Part shown: positions 20,586-24,446 of the stretch, piece after piece
Layout of the letters: each line of letters begins with the position of its first letter
How positions within the stretch are numbered: position 1 is the first letter of the stretch
DNA from: a virus
IMG/VR virus record: IMGVR_UViG_3300025928_000033
Coordinates: 1 to 24,446 of that record
DNA: 24,446 nt
Strand: one strand, 5' to 3'
The notes under the pieces: generated by a model
What the model saw: the letters and a program-made list of their open reading frames with translations, nothing else
Databases searched by the model: none
What the model was told of the DNA's origin: nothing
Made by a program: the position numbers and the translations under genes

Positions 20586-20793
20586 CGTTCAGCCGGAGGA
20601 GAAGACGGGCAACGCCCTCTTCTTTGGTCTTGCACTGGTTGGGCTTGGTGTCGAACCCAAGCTCACGCCATGACGGTCCATGAGGACCGGTCATGATGAT
20701 CACACCAAGCCGTTGTCCGCCATCTTTCATGCAGACCCAGTACTGGCCCTTCTTGTTGCGCTTCTGGAGCGTGACCATGGAGCGAACTATCAT
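20569..20793 (-). CDS. Small basic hypothetical protein
   Basis: 74 residues. ATG at 20793 in an ATGA overlap with the gene upstream. Basic and beta-like at the start (MVTLQKRNKKGQYWVCMKDGGQRLGVIIM), with a Gly-Pro loop and a short C-terminal helix. Could bind nucleic acid; no specific family recognised. Confidence 0.7.
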   Translation of the reverse strand: MIVRSMVTLQKRNKKGQYWVCMKDGGQRLGVIIMTGPHGPSWRELGFDTKPNQCKTKEEGVARLLLRLNGGKRV

Positions 20794-21029
20794 CCGTACA
20801 CCAGCACTCTCACTTGGAGGTTGGCATCGACAGTGAACTGTCCATGTTCGAAGAAGATCTCAGTCCAGGACTGACCGTATCCACCACTCGTGTGGACATT
20901 GGTGATCCGGATGTGCTGTGAGCCGTCAACGGCACCGGCTGACCGGTGCCTGCCATTGGCCGGAGGAACGAGGATGAACATCCCAGCCTCCAGCTTACGG
21001 GCAGCATAGAGCTTGTACGGCTCACTCAC
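20790..21029 (-). CDS. Hypothetical protein
   Basis: 79 residues from GTG at 21029, in an eight-base overlap (GTGAGTGA) with the gene upstream. Beta-rich (AGMFILVPPANGRHRS, IRITNVHTSGGYGQSWTEIFFEHGQF, LQVRVLVYG), no Cys. Not recognised. Part of a four-gene unit between two ribozymes. Confidence 0.7.
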   Translation of the reverse strand: MSEPYKLYAARKLEAGMFILVPPANGRHRSAGAVDGSQHIRITNVHTSGGYGQSWTEIFFEHGQFTVDANLQVRVLVYG

Positions 21030-21177
21030 CGTAGACCGCCTCGAACCACTCAGCGGGAATCATCCCGTCAAGTGTCCATTCACCATCGATGAGAACAAAG
21101 TCCTCAAGGTCGACAGCGTCGCTGTACAGATCGAACAGACGGGCACGTTCTACCCTCTGTGCGAGTGTGAGTTTCAT
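21022..21177 (-). CDS. Small hypothetical protein
   Basis: 51 residues from ATG at 21177 with leader AAGGGAGAGAGAA; the frame upstream of this ATG is ribozyme and leader sequence. Begins with a helix (LTLAQRVERARLFDLYSDAV), then acidic and Trp-rich (EDFVLIDGEWTLDGMIPAEWFEAVYGE). First gene behind ribozyme 6. Confidence 0.7.
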   Translation of the reverse strand: MKLTLAQRVERARLFDLYSDAVDLEDFVLIDGEWTLDGMIPAEWFEAVYGE

Positions 21178-21202
21178 TTCTCTCTCCCTTACTGACGTTT
21201 TT

Positions 21203-21256
21203 GGACTCATCAGCATGACATTCAGTCATGGACGCCCCCTGAGGGGCGTTTCGTCC
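21203..21256 (-). ncRNA. Type II hammerhead ribozyme, copy 6
   Basis: - strand: GGAC directly after the upstream TAA, GAAA, stem III CGCCCC-TCAG-GGGGCG (6 bp), GTC, stem I CATGAC-TGAAT-GTCATG, CTGATGA, GTCC. Cut predicted between 21231 and 21230. Stem I matches copy 3. Leader of 25 bases. Confidence 0.93.
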
Positions 21257-21661
21257 TTACAGTGCTTCCCAGTTTTCGCGGATCACCTTGGCGATCTGCA
21301 CGAAGGTGCGAGGCTCGACGTCCCAGCCACCACCATCGGCGTACGCCCCATCGTTCAGCATGGTGAGAGCCACGTCGTTGCCGAGGGCACCATCCTGGCT
21401 CTCCATTCCAGCCCACAGCTTCACCAGGCGGGGAAGGAGGGCCGATTCGGGCCCATTGGTGTCCAGGTAGGCTACAGTGCCGAAGATGTTCGTCTCGCCA
21501 CGCCGGATGACACCTTCTTCCACTGCCATTTCGGCGAGAACGCCAAGGCAGCAGTAGCGGTGAACGCCATCGCTGCCTTGGTTGTTGAGCCTGCTCCTGC
21601 CCTGCACGTAGTCGCCGCTCTCAAGAGCGTCGGCCCAGTCCATGGCAATCTTCTTGTCCAT
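21257..21661 (-). CDS. Hypothetical phage protein with RYCCLGVLAE motif
   Basis: 134 residues from ATG at 21661, with leader AAGGGAGAGAGACA. Contains a YVQGRSRLNN start, then GVHRYCCLGVLAEMAVEEG, a motif I recognise from many phage proteins of unknown function. It also has an N-D-x-G type turn (LTMLNDGAYADGG) and a C-terminal helix (FVQIAKVIRENWEAL). CCLG corresponds to the CxxG core in three to four downstream proteins. Monocistronic after cleavage by ribozymes 7 and 6. Function unknown. Confidence 0.8.
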   Translation of the reverse strand: MDKKIAMDWADALESGDYVQGRSRLNNQGSDGVHRYCCLGVLAEMAVEEGVIRRGETNIFGTVAYLDTNGPESALLPRLVKLWAGMESQDGALGNDVALTMLNDGAYADGGGWDVEPRTFVQIAKVIRENWEAL

Positions 21662-21711
21662 TGTCTCTCTCCCTTGATTGCGGCCAGTATGACTGGCCTA
21701 TTCTGCGCTAT

Positions 21712-21765
21712 GGACTCGTCAGCACCAGCATGACTGGTGGACGCCCCTCAAGGGGCGTTTCGTCC
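21712..21765 (-). ncRNA. Type II hammerhead ribozyme, copy 7 (first in the operon)
   Basis: - strand: GGAC (its first G shared with the upstream TAG), GAAA, stem III CGCCCC-TTGA-GGGGCG, GTC, stem I CACCAG-TCATG-CTGGTG, core CTGACGA, GTCC. The only core difference from the other six is C for T at position 7, the one position where the hammerhead core tolerates any base. Cut predicted between 21740 and 21739. A 50-base leader follows with a second hairpin (21682-21698) whose loop and upper stem copy stem I. Confidence 0.92.
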
Positions 21766-22082
21766 TAGAGGTCTTGCTTGCTCGTGATGTACGACTCCAA
21801 GTAGTTCAGACACAGCCTGTCGAAACCACCACTGGACATGTATTCGGCATGCGACACGAAGTCACGCAAGTCCATGTCGTCACTCACCTTGCCCATAGTA
21901 CTAAGCAAGGTGGAGTTGGGGCTGCTTGGTGAGTGATACCAGCTTGCGATGGTCTGCGCCATCGCATCGGTGATCTCCTCTACTCCATTGAGCATGGAGT
22001 TTCTGGTGTTCAACTGCATCAGCTGAAAGTGGAGCTCGTTGCTGTTGAGGTGCACCGCACGGCCACCGTCATAGACGATCAT
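21765..22082 (-). CDS. Hypothetical early protein
   Basis: 105 residues from ATG at 22082, one base after the stop of the gene upstream. Polar, with QLMQLNTRNSMLNGVEEITDAMAQTIASWYHSP and an acidic middle (KVSDDMDLRDF). The frame continues upstream only as a shadow of the neighbour. No family recognised. Its stop codon merges with ribozyme 7. Confidence 0.75.
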   Translation of the reverse strand: MIVYDGGRAVHLNSNELHFQLMQLNTRNSMLNGVEEITDAMAQTIASWYHSPSSPNSTLLSTMGKVSDDMDLRDFVSHAEYMSSGGFDRLCLNYLESYITSKQDL

Positions 22083-22083
22083 C

Positions 22084-22299
22084 TCAGACCGCCTGACGAA
22101 CGTAGTGGCTACGGTGAGGCATCCGGAGATCGAACCGACGCTTGTACTCCTCAGCCCATGCCTTGGTCGGCAGGACAGTGATGGCCAGTAGGCCATAGTT
22201 GGTGTACTTGCTCACGTTGGTCTTGCTCCATGTGGTCACCTCGTGTTGGATCTTTTCGAGGCTGACACCGTTCTCACTCGTGAACATCTCTACTCCCAT
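22084..22299 (-). CDS. Hypothetical early protein, first gene of the ribozyme operon
   Basis: 71 residues from ATG at 22299; an in-frame stop lies two codons upstream, so the start cannot be further out. Sequence SLEKIQHEVTTWSKTNVSKYTNYGLLAITVLP followed by a basic tail (EEYKRRFDLRMPHRSHYVRQAV). Ribosome site is weak. First gene after a ~200-base leader that contains an rRNA-leader-like element. Confidence 0.7.
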   Translation of the reverse strand: MGVEMFTSENGVSLEKIQHEVTTWSKTNVSKYTNYGLLAITVLPTKAWAEEYKRRFDLRMPHRSHYVRQAV

Positions 22300-22480
22300 C
22301 GTTCACCACTCGGCATTGATCCGAGTAGCCTGGAGGAAGGACGTACAGACACCTAAAGGGCTGGACGCCCATCCCCCTTGTGCTAGGGAAAGAGAGAGAA
22401 TCTAGTCACCTGGATCGAGCACGCCTACCCTGACGCTCTCACGTGTGGAGAGGTGAGCCTGTCGGCTGCTTCGCATCCAG

Positions 22481-22541
22481 CGCACCCATCAGGGTGCGTG
22501 ATTCTGATGACTAGCGACACAATGTTGAGTTCTCAAGTATC
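22481..22541 (-). promoter_or_regulatory. rRNA-leader-like antitermination/processing element plus hairpin
   Basis: On the - strand, CTTGAGAACTCAACATTGTGT (22537-22517) closely resembles the conserved TTTGAGAACTCAA-type segment of actinobacterial rRNA operon leaders, where Nus-dependent antitermination and processing occur. About 20 bases further along the same strand lies a 7-bp hairpin (CGCACCC/GGGTGCG, 22481-22498). Placed ahead of the leftward early operon, it is a candidate phage antitermination (nut-like) site. This is inferred from motif memory and position. Confidence 0.5.
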
Positions 22542-22566
22542 AAGCGCTTCGGGTTGCCATGCTCGC

Positions 22567-22584
22567 CACTCAGCCTAGTGAGTG
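22567..22584. promoter_or_regulatory. Operator-like inverted repeat over a possible -10
   Basis: CACTCA and TGAGTG are separated by six bases. The - strand TAGGCT within it fits the actinobacterial -10 pattern TAnnnT, although no good -35 lies 16-18 bases upstream. The same half-sites occur with five-base spacing at 6052-6068. Confidence 0.35.
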
Positions 22585-22627
22585 ATCCTGTGGCATCGAC
22601 CTCTGCGACTTCGTTTGGTGCGCTTTC

Positions 22628-22656
22628 AGTCTTGCGTACTGCGGTCGTACTGTCAA
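22628..22656 (-). promoter_or_regulatory. Putative leftward early promoter
   Basis: A perfect -35 TTGACA (22656-22651 on the - strand) is followed after 17 bases by AAGACT (22633-22628), a poor -10. It lies about 90 bases upstream of the rRNA-leader-like element and ~330 bases before the first early gene. Perfect -35 and ideal spacing support it; the weak -10 lowers confidence. Confidence 0.4.
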
Positions 22657-22700
22657 GCTGTGGTGCTTTGCGGTCCTCTGTTCGTGCGGCTGGTCACTCC

Positions 22701-22790
22701 GGCCTAGACCGTTAGCGAGTGAGCCGAGCCGCAGTCCCTTCGGACTGCGTGCACTCAGTTAAGCAGACACTCACGGTCTATGTCTAGGCC
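22701..22790. ncRNA. Candidate structured RNA of about 90 bases
   Basis: Closing stem GGCCTAGAC (22701-22709) / GTCTAGGCC (22782-22790), an inner helix GTGAG (22719-22723) / CTCAC, and an 8-bp central hairpin CGCAGTCC-CTTC-GGACTGCG. It does not have tRNA features such as a T-loop GGTTCGA. It could be a small RNA or a structured leader in either direction. Confidence 0.45.
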
Positions 22791-23284
22791 TTGTTGTAGC
22801 GACCTTGACTCAGTCTGTGCTGTGTTCCGCTGCTCTGTGGTGCTGGGGACAACACTGGCCCGCTCAGACCATGATCACAAGACCCTTTCGCATCACGGAA
22901 TGGTAACGGTCTCAGGCCTGTACATGCGCTGATGTTGAGCATGTACGCGCGTGTCGCGCGCCTACATGGATCACGCGTGTAGGGGTGGGCTGGTTAGGTA
23001 GCCTTACCAGATGACAGTCCCTTCAACAAACTGTTGAAACATGAGCCATCCTCGCGTATCCGCATACATATGCAGCCGATCACATATATATTCCGTGCAT
23101 ATGCATCAATTGCACGATACACAATGACTGCATTGTCATCATATGTCCACACAATTCGGACAGAGCAATTCAGACATCTCATAGCAAATCGAATCGGACA
23201 TATCAGGACAGACCGGGGTGTTTGTTAATCGCGCCTGACTCGTGACTCGTGAGACCCACTTAAATTCTCGGGATAAACCCCTAG

Positions 23285-23319
23285 GTGGTATATACCACTC
23301 AAACAATGGTATTAACCAT
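23285..23319. promoter_or_regulatory. Two operator-like dyads 21 bp apart
   Basis: GTGGTATATACCAC (23285-23298) is a perfect 14-bp palindrome. ATGGTATTAACCAT (23306-23319) is a related dyad (arms ATGGT/ACCAT). Their centres are 21 bp apart, two turns of DNA, so two repressor dimers could bind on the same face. They lie in the divergent control region, ~600 bp before terminase. Confidence 0.5.
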
Positions 23320-23454
23320 ACGATTATCTCCAGTCACACACGGTCATCCGAGCGTCCACATGATGGACAAGCAGTGTGAGATTGGTCACACTTTTCCCGG
23401 ATCCAGGGTCATGTTGTCAAAAAAACCCGAAAACACACCTTAGATAGAGTGACA

Positions 23455-23874
23455 TACTAAGTAGATCTTAGTAGTACTAGCTCATGCTTAGACAGACTGA
23501 GGGACTGTCTAGGTATGAATGAGGAACCCCTCAAGGGTTCCGATTTATTCAAGTCAACTAGGGATTGTACTTGAATAGAGATAGCAGCCCTTAAGGCTGC
23601 TACTTGTTTAGGTCCTACTCTAAATAGGAACCTAGACTGAATGGGAGCCCTTAAGGCTCCCTTCTCCATAACCAGCATAGTAGGCATGAATTGTGTCCTC
23701 ATGGTTTGGAGTACCATATTCCAACCTAGACAAGCGGTCCCTAGGGGGACCGTAGTCCTTCCCTCACGGGAATCCTTCCTCCGGCTAAGGCAGCCCCTGA
23801 GGGCTGCCGTGGAATCTAGTACGTGTTGATCTTGTCATAGACTTCACGGACGTACCGTCGCTCCCTTCGGGAGC
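23455..23874 (+). repeat. Array of about eleven consecutive hairpins upstream of terminase
   Basis: Hairpins at 23455-23473, 23489-23511, 23523-23541, 23546-23577, 23582-23602, 23609-23634, 23643-23661, 23665-23710, 23735-23752, 23759-23772, 23789-23808 and 23860-23874, with stems of 5-10 bp. Three have near-identical loops (CTCAA, CTTAA, CTTAA). Several GC-rich ones are followed by T-rich sequence on the + strand. The arrangement looks like one long folded transcript or a set of terminators insulating the late operon. Confidence 0.6.
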
Positions 23875-23910
23875 ACGACTCAGACCGTGTCATCTATGTT
23901 AGGAGCCTGA

Positions 23911-24446
23911 ATGGTTACGAAGAGAACTCTGGCCTCCGAGAACAAGTACACCAACAACACCTCAGCCAGGGCTGGTCGGGACATTGCCAAGAAGGGGACG
24001 CCACAGATGGCGGCCCGTAACAAGGCTATCGTCCTGGACTACAGGAAGAAGGGTATCCCTGTTGCCAGGGCTATCGAGGATCTTGGTCTTCACTACAAGA
24101 CCTACGAGTACTGGCGCAAGACGGATGCGAACTTCCGTGAGCAGATGGACCTGCTCAAGCACATAGCTACGAATCCCGGAGAGGGCAAGGCAGAGGGCAT
24201 GCCTTCCTTCGAGGACTTCTGCATGAAGTACCTCGATACCCAGCTGTCACTCACCACCTCCAGTGGATCGACCTGCTTGAGAATAGGGAACCAAGGGACC
24301 TGCATCCCAACCAGACTTACCACAAGGGTGAGCCTGAGGTCATCATCGTCAACACTCCTCCCGAGCATGCGAAGAGTACGACGATCACGATCAACTATGT
24401 GACCTACCGGATCTGCGAAGACCCGAACATCCGTATCATCATCGTG
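23911..24446 (+). CDS. Terminase (HTH N-terminus fused to large-subunit ATPase), frame break near 24250, runs off right edge
   Basis: ATG at 23911 has AGGAG five bases upstream. Residues ~30-80 are a small-terminase-like helix-turn-helix (NKAIVLDYRKKGIPVARAIEDLGLHYKTYEYWRK). Then FEDFCMKYLDTQLSL begins a large-subunit N-terminus, but the matching continuation HHLQWIDLLENREPRDLHP lies in the -1 frame from 24252. It goes on to the Walker A-like VNTPPEHAKSTTI. The original frame instead runs into unrelated Ser/Arg-rich sequence and stops at 24402. A one-base deletion in the sequence, a real mutation, or -1 frameshifting would explain it. The enzyme packages DNA into procapsids by ATP hydrolysis. 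Confidence 0.85.

Larger units (their letters stand above)
22300..23910. other. 1.6 kb non-coding control region between divergent operons
   Basis: No convincing gene. It separates the leftward ribozyme operon from rightward terminase. From left to right it holds the leader and promoter elements of the early operon, a ~90-base structured element (22701-22790), hairpins at 22919-22946 and 22946-22960, an A+T-richer segment (about 23040-23340) with many small palindromes, tandem dyads (23285-23319), further dyads (23354-23368, 23374-23391), an A7 run (23418-23425 region), and a dense hairpin array (23455-23874). Weak frames at 22994-23182 and 23457-23717 lack ribosome sites and are not called. 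A replication origin or packaging site could lie here. Confidence 0.7.

Noticed and set aside
17862-21765. Interpreting the repeated gap elements as simple terminators
   Set aside because: The GC-rich stem III alone could look like a terminator, but there is no T-run and the conserved GAAA, GTC and CTGANGA bases and covarying stems I and II are explained only by a hammerhead.
22340-22400. Possible eighth hammerhead (GGACGCCC and a GGGAAAGAGAGAGAA stretch)
   Set aside because: It has a GGGCGTC-like segment on the - strand but no CTGATGA, no GAAA with a paired stem III, and the GAGAGA stretch is on the opposite strand to the ribozyme leaders.
22701-22790. tRNA gene
   Set aside because: No T-loop, no anticodon-arm geometry and a 9-bp closing stem without a CCA-side discriminator pattern.
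22988-23010. Iron-box-like sequence (TTAGGTAGCCTTACC)
   Set aside because: One base is missing relative to the DtxR/IdeR consensus, so symmetry and spacing do not fit.
22994-23182. 62-codon frame on the - strand with a CxxC start
   Set aside because: No ribosome site, A+T-rich composition unlike neighbouring genes, lies in the palindrome-rich control region, and an opposing frame of similar length exists.
23457-23717. 86-codon frame on the - strand
   Set aside because: It runs through the hairpin array and its translation is low-complexity sequence from inverted repeats; no ribosome site.
4481-24446. CRISPR array
   Set aside because: The repeated units between 17.8 and 21.8 kb are separated by genes, differ in stems and match hammerhead ribozymes; the Cas4-like gene is a phage recombination nuclease with no cas neighbours.

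Overview
The window is part of the genome of a tailed bacteriophage of an actinobacterium. The host call rests on a WhiB-family gene, a two-gene CHC2/Toprim primase, a Cas4-like nuclease, an actinobacterial-style holin, an rRNA-leader-like motif and mid-to-high GC coding sequence. Species and phage cluster cannot be fixed from sequence alone. Late genes occupy both ends on the + strand: tail and lysis genes at 1-4496, terminase at 23911-24446. This suggests a circularised or permuted contig whose terminase and structural block runs off the right edge and re-enters at the left.

Layout. (1) 2-4496 (+): tail/fibre proteins, a membrane-anchored coiled-coil protein, a small peptidoglycan-binding-like protein and a holin-like protein, closed by a bidirectional terminator at 4506-4534. 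(2) 12918-4538 (-), possibly from 13596: a tightly overlapped replication and recombination operon. It holds a WhiB protein fused to extra zinc modules, a Cas4-like nuclease, an SSB-like protein, a RecA/DnaB-type ATPase, a Holliday-junction-resolvase-like nuclease, a primase split into overlapping zinc-finger and Toprim genes, a lipoprotein and many tiny zinc or membrane proteins. No DNA polymerase is present, so host polymerase is probably used. (3) 13627-15778 (+): metallophosphoesterase, a sigma-like HTH protein and a coiled-coil protein. (4) 22299-15823 (-): an early-type operon of small unknown proteins. (5) 22300-23910: a 1.6 kb intergenic control region with an rRNA-leader-like element, structured RNA candidates, tandem operator-like dyads and an array of hairpins just before terminase.

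The main discovery is in region 4. Between genes, on the transcribed (-) strand, lie seven copies of a 52-57 nt element that folds as a complete type II hammerhead ribozyme: open stem II, GAAA, stem III hairpin, GUC cleavage triplet, stem I hairpin, CUGANGA, closing stem II strand. The seven copies keep the catalytic core while stems I, II and III change by compensatory substitutions. Each begins at, or within three bases of, the stop codon of the gene upstream, and each is followed by a near-identical ribosome-binding leader (GGGAGAGAGAAA or close variant) and the next ATG. The array should cut one long transcript into mono- or oligocistronic mRNAs, each with a stem I hairpin at its 5' end and a GC-rich stem III hairpin at its 3' end. 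Several of the separated genes look like diverged members of one small-protein family with a CxxG motif.

Many genes here are below 60 codons. They were found by reading the gaps between larger genes and are supported mainly by stop/start overlaps and Shine-Dalgarno spacing.
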